This document shows, piece after piece, positions 50,301-62,300 of a DNA stretch of 64,000 nucleotides; the stretch's first letter is position 1; the number at the start of each line of letters is the position of its first letter. The DNA lies in NCBI RefSeq assembly GCF_949628265.1, contig NC_088788.1:6448001-6512000 (forward strand), in the 5' to 3' direction. The DNA comes from Cloeon dipterum. Its lineage: Eukaryota > Arthropoda > Insecta > Ephemeroptera > Baetidae. The notes under the pieces are model-generated. The model was not told the origin of the DNA and made no database searches. It saw only the letters and a program-made list of their open reading frames with translations. The position numbers were made by a program, and so were the translations under genes.

Positions 50301-53206
50301 TTTTTCTAATTATTTGCTCATGACGCCTCCACTTAGAAAATTGTCAGAGAATTTTTTTTTTTTATTTGAGAAATTGAAGCAGCAAGTGGCAGTTAAAAGA
50401 AAAAATCTGCACAGTAGAGGAAATTTTTACCACTTTGACCGCAAATTTTAGAGTTTGACAGGGGAAAAGTAGAAAAATTAATTTCTTGCGCAGGAAATTG
50501 GTAAAAACTGGTTGGTAAAAACAAATGCAACCCTGATAAAAGAGGCATTTTTAAAGTAATTGGCTAACTCAAGATTTCACACCATCAACATGGCTGCTAA
50601 TTATTCCCAATCAAATCTAAATCTTTGTTTCTAATTATATTTTATTTTTGACTCAATTTTAAGTATTTAGAGTTATTTTCAATCTTTTGTCCTGACCTGG
50701 TCGAGTCTGTCCTGCGTCCAGGAGGAGTTGGCCATGACGAGGTCGCAGGTGGCACCGGCCTTGGCGTAGAGATAGGCGAAGAAGCGGTAGTAGCGCAGCT
50801 TGACGATGGCCTTGAGCGAGCCACGGTGCTTGTTGGACACGTACTGCAGCATGTCCGGCGTGATGGTAGGGTAATGCACGTAGCACGCCGTCTTGCACCC
50901 GCCCAAATGATGGAACAAAGACAGTGCGAACGCGTAGCCCATCGTGTCAATGCACAAATCTAAAAATGATAATTAATAATGATTAAATAGACGGAAAAAA
51001 GGAAAACCCCTAGAATTTAAATATAATAATGGAAAAATAATAGCGTGGATGCATTTTCTTGTTAAGGAAACTCTTAATTGGCCGTTGGTTGGAGAATTGG
51101 TTTAAATGTTGCAGTTTTATCCCCATTTGAATCAAGTTATTGATTACAATTTTATAAATATTAAAGAAATAACAAAAATTAATTTTAAAAATACAGTTTT
51201 TTCAATTCAGGTTTACGAGATTTGATTTGATTTTTTTGCATGACAAAAAACACTACAATAACTGTTTACCAGCTTGGGTTTGTTTAAAAAAGTATGAGTA
51301 AAAATCATGTTTTTTTTTTTAATTTACGAGTATCCGCTTTTTTTCTTATAGTAAATCCACAACTAGTTGTTACATTGTGTGCTTATTGTGTTTTTAACAA
51401 CAAAAAAGTTAACTGTGGACTCAAATTGGATTCTACGTGAATTTAAAATATTTAAAAGATAAAAGGTAATTTTGGCTCATGAGATGCGAGATGCTTAATT
51501 ATGTTTAAAAATAACAGCCTTATATAACTGCCCATTCGAATAAAAGAAATTTATTTAATCACAACAGAGTAGACTTAGCATTGTTATGTTAGCTATTTAA
51601 AAATTCATGCGAGCAAAATAATTATGTTTTAGATTTGTCAAGAATGTGATAATAGATTGAAAATAAAATATTTATATTTAACTAATTTACTTTTATTTTA
51701 AAACAACTAAAATATTTTACTATTATGATTCTTTAAATTAAATTAGTCAAAGAAAAATTGAAACAATTTGAATAAATTGCAAAATTATCATAGTAAAACA
51801 TGCAAAAATGTATGTTGCAGGCGTAAATTTTTAAATGAAAATACAAATTTTATTCTAAAAAAAAATAATTAAGCTAATTTTACAAAACAGCTGTTGAATA
51901 TAATTTTTTTTATTTTATTTTTGGTATAAAAACAGCCACACTAATTATTCATAAATCAATTGAAGTTAACTATAAAATTTGGTTGATGAATTATTATGCT
52001 GATTTAATTTGTTTCTCCCATTGAGTCAAACTAATTTTTTAATTAATGGTCACAATTAGTCACAACAATCCCAAACCAATAGAAATCGCAATTCTAAGAC
52101 GGTTTTTAAATATCGTCATTATTCAAAACTAAAATAAAGTGTATATCACTGATTATTTTTTATGTTTAGCATAGTAAACTCTGCGCTTCTAGGTTCGGTT
52201 TCAATAATCAATAATACCATACGTGACGTAGCAGAGGGCTATATAAACATAAATCTTAAATAAATTCAGAATATTCTTATCCGTTGAAATGATTGCTAAA
52301 CACTCAAATAATTGAAAAAAATATCTTAATAAAATAGAAAAATTATTTTAAAAAGATGCTTTATTGTGTTTAAAAGAATATGCATTTCACGAAAATAAAA
52401 TTATTTTATCATTACAGAGTTGACTTTAGCATTGTTATGTTAGTTATCTAAAATTCATGCCAGCAAATTAATTACGTTTTAGTTCTGTCAAGATTGAAAT
52501 TAAAAGATTTTTATATTTATCCAAAAACACTAAAAAATATTAAAATAATGAAATAATTAATTCCATAATTTATATGGAAAATATTACCTGGAACAATAGA
52601 GTCAAGCGCTTCGATGGCGAGCCACATGGAGCCAATGCTCTGGCCGATCATCGTGAAGTGCGGCCACCTGGAGGCCTCCACCCACGGCCGCCGGTGCAGG
52701 TAGACAAAATTCACTTCGCCCTCCACTTTGATGTTGAACCTCTTGTACGCCTTCTGCAGAATCTCTTCAGGAGAGCTTTCGATGTCGCCGGTGTACACCA
52801 CATATTTAATATCAGGAAATCTGCAGAAATTATTATTTTAATTTCTATAAAATTTAACTCAATAAGCTCGAATTTCAATTTAAATCCGGGATTAAATAAA
52901 AATAATTTACTTTGTCTGCATGGCCCTGATGGCGCACCAGAGGACCCGTTCTCCGCCACCGCCGGCGTTGCAGTAAGGGTGGAAAAAGGCGACGGTCGGA
53001 GTGTCGACGGCCTCCCTGTGCCTCTTCCTTGCTCGGTTGAACCTCTAAAATCGACATTCAAACCTCAAACATTCAAATAAAGGCTAAATTCTCACCTTTC
53101 TGAGCAAGACGAAGAGCAGGAAAAAAATAATGACAGATAGGCCAGAGCTGTAGAGGCTGAGCCACAGCACGATTTTCATCCCCGGCGGAATCTCCATCTT
53201 AATCAT
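47362..53206 (-). CDS. ALG11: ALG11, GDP-Man:Man3GlcNAc2-PP-Dol alpha-1,2-mannosyltransferase
   Basis: Nine coding exons: 53096-53206, 52911-53044, 52588-52820, 50697-50959, 49400-49519, 49137-49343, 48985-49072, 47579-47774 and 47362-47443. All have GT-AG borders, and the 1434 nt stay in frame for 477 aa, close to the length usual for the family. The enzyme adds two alpha-1,2-linked mannoses to the dolichol-linked Man3GlcNAc2 precursor on the cytosolic face of the ER. Residues ~11-35 form the single N-terminal membrane anchor. A glycine-rich donor-side loop GGGGER lies at 65-70 ([17 protein letters not shown]). Family signatures [15 protein letters not shown] and MANSSWT follow. The GT4 E-x7-E motif is Glu381/Glu389 in [15 protein letters not shown]. 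The first ATG is used; Met4 is a possible alternative start. The longest intron (52587-50960) holds AT-rich repeats. No defect seen. Confidence 0.96.
51551..52520. repeat. Direct repeats inside ALG11 intron 3
   Basis: Segments 51551-51680 and 52401-52520 are similar direct repeats (shared AGCATTGTTATGTTAG, AAATTCATGC, AATTA-GTTTTAG, TCAAGA). They bracket ~720 bases that include the dispersed repeat at 51866-52125. This could be a duplicated module or long flanking repeats of one unit. Confidence 0.55.
51866..52125 (+). repeat. Dispersed AT-rich repeat, copy 2
   Basis: Matches 46086-46270, with a longer central section. Located within ALG11 intron 3. Confidence 0.6.
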
Positions 53207-53450
53207 GCGGAAAACTCACGATTTTCCTTCAGAAAAGAGTCTTGTGAATGAGCTTCAGGTGTGTGTTCACATATTTTGAGGAAAAACTAAAACGCCGCGG
53301 AGAATCGAAGAGTGTCGTGGCTTTGTAATCGACGGCTGTGTTGTTTTGTTGGCCTGGCGCATCAGCTGCTACACGTCAATACAGCGACTGCAGCGCCACT
53401 ACCACCACTGGCGGGCTGCGGGCTGCGGGAAATTTACTCTAGTTGGCGAT
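53207..53450 (-). promoter_or_regulatory. Presumed ALG11 promoter and 5'UTR
   Basis: This is the sequence immediately upstream of the ALG11 start, becoming CpG-rich at 53290-53430. No TATA box at a convincing distance. The assignment rests on position and composition. Confidence 0.4.
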
Positions 53451-56059
53451 GATTCCACACAAAACACGTTTAATGAGCAAAATAAGGAATTCTGAGGCAA
53501 AGGAAACTTTATTTAAAAGTTTATCAGTACTGGGAAAACCCATAAAATGTAACCAATGGGTTAAATATTTATGCTCAGAAAATCAGAAAGTTAAAATTAA
53601 GAATTTTAATAAGTGAATTTACTTGCTGATCGCGGCGAGCACCGTCCTCTAATTTTTAAATCACGATTTATTTCATCAAGAGAGAAATTTAGCTCATATT
53701 TCATATACTATTGGATATATCGCGACAATCGGAAGCGAAATCAAGCGAATAAATCATCCAAAAACCGTTTTATTGTGAGACGTGATTAAAGATCGTATCG
53801 CTGTGGCAGCTATGCTTTTCTACGTATCTGCTAACAACGAAACACATTTTCCATTCATTGCAAAAACTGATCAGTAATAATTGATGCAAAAATCGAAATT
53901 CAACCCTTTTGTCGAAGTTGACTGGGAAAATAAGGTGCTGGTACTGCAGTGGTTTTAGGATGGTTGACTCAGGATATTTAATAAAATCCTACACAATATA
54001 CTCGCTTTTTATTTATTTGCAAACATAACAGCAAAGTAACAAGGAGGATCCAATTCGACTGTCATATTTATCATAAATGTCTATCATTCTTAGTTCTGAT
54101 TTGATTGTTGCACACCTTTAAAAGAATTTCAATTGTTAACCAGGATAAATATAGTTCAAACAATATCAACGAAAATAAGCCCGTCTTAGATGATTAAATG
54201 TTTATAAACCATTATGTAATAAATGTAACTTTAACGTTTTTTATTTATAAAGAAAAAATTATTTATACAATTTTATTAGTAATAAATTTTTTAAAATGTT
54301 ATTTGACTGTGTTTTTTTAAAAAATATTTTAAATGTTTAAAAAAATATTTAGAATAAAAGTTCAAGAAGCTTCTTAGTTGATTTTACAATCTCTACACTT
54401 CACAAATTCTTGCAATCTGGCAAATTATATTTAAATGTAATCATAGCCTAATCAATAATATAACTATTATATCTAAAATTTGCTTGAAGATGTTTGTCCC
54501 TTATCTTCGATTAAAATTTCTTCCAAACATTTGACATTAAAAATTAAATATGCAACGACACCAATCTTACCATATAAACGAAAAACCGTTTAAAAAGAAA
54601 ATAAATAAAAATATTCAAGGTCCAGTAGTGAAAAATGAGGTGTGTGCATTCAATTCCAATAAAAAGTACAACAAATTTAGCCTAATCGGATAGTAACGCG
54701 AAAGGTCAGGACAGGTCTTTTCATGAAAATAATGAGGTTTCTTCCAATTACAATTTTTAAAATCAGAAAAGTTGCTTGCATGCAGTCCCAAGGCTTGTGT
54801 GAATTTTTGGGATTCAATTTATGTTTTGAGAAATTCCATTTCAAAATCTTAAACCACCTCGAATATTTCCTAAGTCTTTTTTTTAAACGTTAGAATTAAT
54901 TGCAAAAATTGCTGCCCGTTAGAACACGTTTTGTCCTTCCGAAACTCAATTGTTGAGTTAAGAAGTGTAAAAGGTAATAAAAAATACAGCTCCGAAGTTA
55001 TACACATTTGTATTTAGATGGTTAGTTGCCTGCCATAAATAGCAATTAAAATAGATTTGCTCCATTTTCAAGCGTGGTGGAAAGAGTGCATAGTTTGAAT
55101 TTTTAATGTGCACTTTTTTATAAATACATAAAATATTTAGCCATTTTTCTGACAAGGTCCAATATGACCTGAGGGCATCAAACGAGCAGAAATCCTGAAA
55201 CCAACCTCAAATTCGTAGAAAAAGACACATTTCAAGTCCAATATTTGATAACATTCTTTCCTTCAGGAATTTTCTTCCTAAGAGTAATTTTAATTATTTT
55301 CCATTTTAACGGTTTTTCGTTTGTATGGAAAGATGATTACATAACATTTTAAAAACAGTAATTTGTTGTGTATCTTGAAAATTACAACGAAGAGAAAATA
55401 TAAAATGTATCCCTAGACGACTTTAAGTTTAAGATTGCAATTTTCAAATTATTAATTCCATTATGATCATGGCAATGATTTTATATACATAATTTATAAT
55501 TAAGTTATAAGCGTTAAAAACGTCAAATCAATTAGAAAGCTTTTCCACTTTTAAATAGCTTTAATTTTTTGATGTAAAAACCGTAAAAACTACATTCATA
55601 TTAATTAATAAATATCTGTTAAAGTTACTTAATTTTCAGCTATTATGAATTTTAGGTACAAATTAAGTATTTAATATTTTTGCGTAAATTTCGAACTGAC
55701 TAAAACTGACTTATTTTACTCCATATAAGCAATACGAAAATTTATGACCGTCCAAAATACCAGAAACTCAGAACCTCAAGACTCGTCTATCTAGAGGCCT
55801 TTCAAGACTTTTAATCTTAAGTGGGCTCCTCCCTTAAAAACACATCGCTCATCCCCGGGCTGTACATTCAGCAAGGAGAGCGGCCACTTTTGGTGTCGCC
55901 AAACCACCCTCGGCTGCCGGGGATAAAACCGTGTCTTGCCCTTTTCCCAAAGAGCAGAAGCCGCAGTTAAAACACACGGCACGCATCCATTAAAGGTCCA
56001 CTCAACAAAAGCAGTCCCAGAGGGCGAAAGAACGCGTGTTGGTTGGAGGTGTCGCTGAA
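53451..56059. other. AT-rich, with CpG-rich right end
   Basis: Mostly AT-rich. A diverged family A-like block lies near 53690-53790 (ACTATTGGATATATCGCGAC, GCGAAATCAAGCG). CpG content rises from about 55800. No gene recognised. Confidence 0.4.
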
Positions 56060-56322
56060 GGGGTGCAATTGACAGGGTGTATCGCATGCTGGTTGCACTC
56101 TGCCGAGTGCAGAGTGCGCCCGAGTCGTTCGTCGGCCGCCCCCGGCACCACCAACCACCAGACTCGAGACTCGGAGCGGAGCGGGTGGGCAGTCAGTCTG
56201 CTCAGCGCCGTGGTGCGGTTTGCTTCGGTGCGCGCGCGTCTCTTCACTTCCCACACCAAACTCACTCACCGCCAGCAGCGAGAGGCATGATCAAAGCGTC
56301 GCCGCCAACTCCTGGCATTTAG
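56060..56322 (+). promoter_or_regulatory. CpG island with candidate first exon
   Basis: An initiator-like CAGTCAGTCTG (TCAGTC at 56193-56198) is followed by a 128-base candidate exon ending in a strong donor, TTTAG|GTGAGT, at 56322. The only ATG (56287) opens an 11-codon frame whose TAG is the last three bases of the exon, so it is a minimal upstream ORF rather than the main start. Main coding exons would be beyond the right edge. Note that CTGGCG|GTGAGTGAG also makes a good donor on the minus strand near 56264. Confidence 0.45.
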
Positions 56323-56583
56323 GTGAGTGAGCCACTCGATGGGTGCGTTTGCACCCTGCGGCCTCTTTGCTCCACCCTGCACCTCCGCGATAGCGATATC
56401 ACTCACTGACAAGGCTGCCTACTGCCTTTATCGGCGCTCCGGCTTAAAGGCACGTCATTATTGACTGCACAATTTCGCTTGATCGGCGAGGAATAAACAT
56501 GTGTGGAGATAAACATTGGATTAAAACTGAAAAATCTTTATTTTTGAGTAAAACTTGTATCTATGAAATATCTCGAAGAGTAT

Positions 56584-57024
56584 TTAAAGAGGAATGATAC
56601 TGCAAAATCCTGGAAAATGCTTGTTGCCAGTGCAAAAACTCATCCCTAAGGATTCAGTTAAAGCCTAAATTGACCTAAGAAGCACTGTAATTTTTTAGAA
56701 ATTTGGCTGGAAAGTTAGCGTGCTTTTCAAATGGTAATGGCTGTCTCCTTACTTGAAATCCGATTTAATTTCAAAACCAAGAGTTTGCCCAATAAGTGGC
56801 ATACACAATTAGACAGATCTCGACGAGAGGAATCGGAATATGCCGAGAAAATATGTTCGAGCACTGTTAATTTTGGAGAAAATTGGCAAAATTTGAATTT
56901 TTATTGTAGGAAGGTCATTTTTTATTATTGGTAATTGTTGAACAAATTGTTTATCGATCAATTGTTTAAGCCATCCAACAATTTAAATAATTTTCAATTG
57001 TTGCCCAGTATCATTCCACTTTAA
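56584..57024 (+). mobile_element. Family A TTAA-bounded MITE, copy 7
   Basis: A complete forward copy with TTAA at both ends. It is flanked by TA beyond TTTAAA on each side, so a TA duplication is also possible. Confidence 0.85.
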
Positions 57025-59022
57025 ATAAAATAGCTATACAGCCTAGATGAGGTAATAATTTTACTGTTACGCCTGTTAGGTGTCTTCAGTTATTTTTACC
57101 ACTCCTATTCCATTAGAACCCAGACGTTAATATCGGTTTTTTCATTTGAAACCGCACGCAAGATTGGATTTCTCATATTATATGCGTCCAGTGCAAAGGC
57201 AGTAGGAAAGTGGAAAAATACTTAAATAACGATTTTGACGTATCGAATTTTTTAAATTACACTCTAAAAACTAACCAAAATGTGGTAAATACGAACCTTA
57301 CAGTTTGCAATGGAACGTTGATTTTCCTCTTAAATTGTCAATACTTTTACCCTGGATATTTTGAAGATAAATTTTTCTGGCCTGAAGAGATAAAAACTGA
57401 TATCATATCCCTCGTTGAGAAGAGACGTCATTTTTATTACCTTTTCTTTATAATTTCGGCTGTGAACTGCATCCCAATTTTATGCAGAGCTCGCAAAAAC
57501 CAAATTTTTCCGGGAAAACCCACAGAATTGCAAAAAAATGTTTTTTGCGAGTTTGTTTTTGTAATTTTGCGCATTTTGCCGAAACCAAAATGCATTTAGA
57601 CTGAAGATCAATTCCCATGATGGATGACCAAAAATAGAAATTTCTACAAAAAAAAAAAAAATAAATAAACACTTGTCTCACCAAAAGACTGAAAATTGTA
57701 ACACTTCATTGTTTTTTTTCCAAAATTTCGGACAAATTTTTCCCCTTTTTAATTTTTTTCAGTAAAAACTTGTAAGTGAAATATCCGCTTTAAAAAATTC
57801 CCATTTTGCTCGTTAATATTGGATGAGCTTTATCCGCTGCACTTTCGACACAGAACAGCAAGCTTTGCATCAGCGCTGCGCACCTTTGAGCGCGCCTCGG
57901 GCACAAAGGGTGTTGCATATTATCTTGTCGCTAATCCTGTTCGCAACTGCTCTCGTCGCCCTTGCTTGCTCGTTGTTCAGTTGCGACGAAGAGAGGCACA
58001 CAGAATGAAAAGTTATGTGCAACCGGCAGACACTCAGGCACGCTTCGCATACCACGCGGCGGGCGAGTTGCGAGTTGCGCGACTCGACAAAACATATTCA
58101 TATCGCGCGGCGGCGGCGACGGCGGCAGCGGGGCTTATACACATTATGGAGCACTTGTCGCACAAGTTCGCTTTGACTGGGAATTAGCCTGTGTGCCGTT
58201 GCAGCCATAATTAACAGATTAGCTCTGCTTCAATAGAGATAAATTGTAACTAATTCAATGCGTCATCAGTGTGTTGGACTAATTAATACCTTTAAAAGCG
58301 GCTTTTTATGTCTTTGAAGATATTTTTTTTCTGAATTGAGAGAAAAATTAGTTCGTTTATGTTAGTGTTACGATCAAAATCGCCCCGGTTTCAGATTAAT
58401 TTTGTAAAAAAAAAATTAGATTAAACAACCGTCGAAATAATCTTCCTTAAAAAAATTAACAGTCGATTGTTCAATTGTAAAGTTTTATAAAATTAATTTA
58501 ATTATATGCAAGAATTAAATTTTTTAACTAATTTGCAGTATTTTTATTCGTCCTAAAAGTGTAATTCACAATTAAAATTTAACTATTTTAATTTGATTTT
58601 GTTTTTTCTATATTTGATCGGAATTATTGTTTAAATAATCAGTTTCAGACTGGTCGTTTAGTTAAGGTTTAAATTAAATTTTTATGATGAAGTATAACGA
58701 TGTTACATAATAGGTTGACGATTGAAAGGAATTTTTTCTCAAATAACTAAAACACCTTACCTTTTCTTACCTCTTGCCCTTACAATTCAAATATGGCAAA
58801 GGTTTCTCGGTTTAAAATTAGAATAACTTATTTAGGTGAAAAAAAGAACGTAATTGAAAAATAATAATTTTTTTACATTGAAAGTAAAACATAATAAGGC
58901 GTACAAATTTTCCATGAACTATATTTTTATATGTGCCTATTAACCACTTTTGCAGTGGAATATAGATCACAAATACTTAATTTTCATTTTTAAATTTGAG
59001 CTGAAGCTTATACAAAAAAAAA
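57025..59022. other. Intergenic or intronic
   Basis: An open frame at 57210-57599 (129 codons, no ATG start) has no recognisable family. A CpG-rich section lies at 57830-58170. The rest is AT-rich. No gene supported. Confidence 0.4.
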
Positions 59023-59377
59023 CACCGTGGTCCGGATTTACGTCTGGTAGAGTGCGGTGGGAAAGTTACAAACGTGAAATGAAAACTGGCTCGAAAAATT
59101 TATCATGAATTTACCTTCAGCACAATAAATATTTTTGTTGTTTTTTCTGTACTAACGACTGATTAGCCCGTTTAATTGGTGAATCGACCGTGAGATGTCA
59201 CATCAGGCTAAAATGTAACAAAATACGCAGGGAAGGAAATTATTAGGTTGGCATGCCTCTTTATTGACGCTTTTGATTGGCCACTGGACTGTCTCCTGAT
59301 TGGCCTCCATTTATTTCGACGCCATATTGACTTCTGACCGGCGGGAACCAACAAATTTCGCAACCGGGACCCCGGTG
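59023..59377 (+). mobile_element. Family B inverted-repeat element, copy 3
   Basis: The best-preserved ends of the family: CACCGTGGTCCGG at the left and CCGGGACCCCGGTG at the right. The body matches the copies at 34370 and 39439. The flanks are A-rich (CAAAAAAA-like on both sides), so a target duplication cannot be judged. Confidence 0.8.
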
Positions 59378-62300
59378 CAAAAAATAAAATTCTTAACATG
59401 ATGCAAAATTTTAAAGATTTGGTAAATTTGTTTTTGCCAATTTGAATGACTTTTGAAATGTCGTGTAGTGCTCATTTGATGCTCCCGATGCGAGAAGGAA
59501 AAAATTCAATCTTCTAAATCCACAGCCTCTTTATAGTTCAAAATAAATTAATTTATAACTGCCCGACAAATTATCCTGCTCTCGTCAAAAAAAAATCTCC
59601 AGTCTGGAAATGAAGGGTCGTCGGGTGAACAATGCTCTTCACAGATCTAAAAACATGGCGTGCGTCCCTTTCAGACGCCATTACGGTCTTTATCTGCGTA
59701 ACGAGTGGTCCAAATTGCATGTGGAATGTGTCAGGCGGGCGCGCAACATCATTTCGCTCAGCAGGCTGGCAGGGCTGGCTGTCGGGTTAGTTAAACTGAT
59801 CTGTAATCTCATCGCCGCACTTTGTTTGCACGCTCTCGGCTCGCATTATCTGCTTTAAAGCCTGGTTTGCCGCGCGTTATTAAATTAATCTCGGAGCCAC
59901 AAGTGCGGCAGGGCAGGTCGCTCCGCTCATGATGGCTAGAAGCCTCTCCTGCTCTATTTACTTACCGCCGCAGAGAGAAAACGGAATTCCCGCAGGAGAA
60001 AACACCTCTCGACAACGCGCAAGGCGTGTTTAGTCCTTTTTCTCCGCAAGTATATAGGATAAGCAAATCGATTTTTATCAAAACTGACAGCGCTACGGCC
60101 GGGCTTGTGTGCGATTTTTTTATTTTTTGCCTAATCTCGTTATGAAGAAGGGTCTCTCAAGCCATTATACTCTCTGCTTGCTTGTTATTAGACCCGATGC
60201 TTGCGTAATGTGTTTGCCCAGACAAAGGTTTCTGTCTAAATATTTAAGATTATGGATAACATCGGCAAACTTGACAACTTGAATTTCGGGCGGGAAAATA
60301 AAGCCGCAATTTTTTTGTTCCATTACAGAGTTGTTTGTTGACAGAATGAAAGTTGAGGAGGCACCTAAATGGAATTTTTTGTTCTCTAAATAAATACAAA
60401 TATTGGGGCGTAGCAACCAACCTCATATTTCAGGGAAGCAATAAAAAATAGCAAATGATAAGCAAAGAAGAAGTTTTATTTCCAGAAAAATGAGCTCAAA
60501 AGTTACCTTTTTTCAACATTAAACACTGTCAGTGCCAATTCTTGGTTTGGATGGTAATGTTTGTGTTAGGCTCTTAATTTGAATATGATTTTAAAACAGA
60601 ATTAAGAAAGAGATAAATAGGCATTTAATTTTAATGAAAAGAAAAATACAGATTAGTCCAAAGCTTCATGGGTGGACATGGTAATTCATTTTTACTTCCA
60701 AAATGTAACAAGTAAATATTTTTTTAATAACTGAATAAACCAAAGCGGGAATGAGCCATTTTGAATTCAACTACATTAAATTTTAAATCATATTGTTTAT
60801 TCTTTTACTAAAACAGCCGTTAAAAAATATTAATAAGTTAATTTTATAACGTTTTTACAATTTTTATATTTTGTTATGGATTTTTTTATTAAAGATTTCA
60901 TGCTTTTTTATTAAAAGATAAAAATAATTTATATTTTATATATTGATTTGGAAAAAACGCATATTAACATGCTTTGAAAAATTTTTCTTTTTAAATTTTT
61001 AAAATAATATTCTTACTCAAAATACCAATAAAATAAATATATAAATTTTCCACACTACAAATTTTGAACAATCTTTCAGCCCACAAAAGCAGTTTCTTCT
61101 TGAGCGTCCTTCTAAATCTAAAATAAAATAATTATATTTCATCGAACTACATTAGATAATAAAATAAAAAAAGGGGATACAAATATTTTTACTATAAAGT
61201 GCTGTCATAAAATTTTTCCTTTCACTGGCAACTTTCAATCCCGGAACTCGAGCTGCCACAAATGGCTTTCCAGAGGTTGATTTTTCCATTACTCCACGCG
61301 AGGATTGTTCCGAGAATCAAGCTGGTAGAAATCTAAAGTTGACGAAAGGTTTTTCTGCAAGAGTTGAGCCGGCTTGTCGTTCCCTAGAAATCTACACACG
61401 CCTTGAAAGTCGTCATCTGGCTGAAACCGGCGAGTTAAGTGGAGCGGCGAGAGGCAAAAAGGGGAAAAAAGGAGCAAAAAGACGCGACGGCTCAACTTTC
61501 TGGCTCGCTAGCTCGAACACGGGTCAAAGAAACGCGAGTCGCTCAAACTTTCTATTAGTTAAATTTCTGAACTGCCTCTCGGGACGGAAATAACCAAGTT
61601 AAGAGTATTTTATTTTAATAGCATTACACATATTACGTGGCGTGGTTATGCAACGCGCTGGGCATTTCTGCCAGGCGGTGCAGTTTTTATTCGAGAGAGT
61701 TCGAAATAAATAAAACTATATATGAAATAAATTGAGCAAAAATGAGGTTAAAATTATTATTCTAGAATATTTAGTAAGCTTATGGACACTCTGAAATTTT
61801 TGATTCTGTTTAAAATAATTTGGATTAGTTTTTTACTCCTGCCACCTCAATCTTTATATTTTTTTAATATTTTAATTCAAAGGTAAAACAGGCAAATTCT
61901 TAGATTGGTTAGTTAGCAATTCTGTAGCCGAAAAACTTGAGGAATGAATTTAAAATCAAATTTTTCTAAGCTTGTGCTGTAACGCTTTTTACTAAGGCTA
62001 ATAATTGTGAATTTTTGACAAAAATAGACATAATTTGACTATTTTTTGCACTTTTTAAGTTAACATATTCAAAAAATCAACTCCACTGCTTGCTGTAAAT
62101 TCATTTTTGCCTGTTCCAACCAAAAGGGCCACGCAAAAAATATAGGAAAAATCCAATTACGAACTAAATTGGCCTATTGTCGGCACTGCTAAATTGAGAC
62201 GTCTTTTCAGCTTTTGAAAAATAGTCATTATATAAAAAAGAAAACTTTTCCTCGAATATAAGAGCTGCACAAAAAGCTCATTTGCATTCAGTGGCGAGTG

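Noticed and set aside
2322..56934. A similar 60-100-codon open frame in five family A copies, suggesting an encoded peptide
   Set aside because: Differences between copies mostly change amino acids and several copies interrupt or shift the frame. The open frame is explained by recent common origin, not selection.
57210..57599. A 129-codon plus-strand frame
   Set aside because: It lacks an ATG start, shows no known domain and lies in AT-rich DNA without exon signals.
59610..59858. An 82-codon ATG-initiated plus-strand frame
   Set aside because: A single frame with no exon partners or recognisable product; plausible by chance in mixed-composition DNA.
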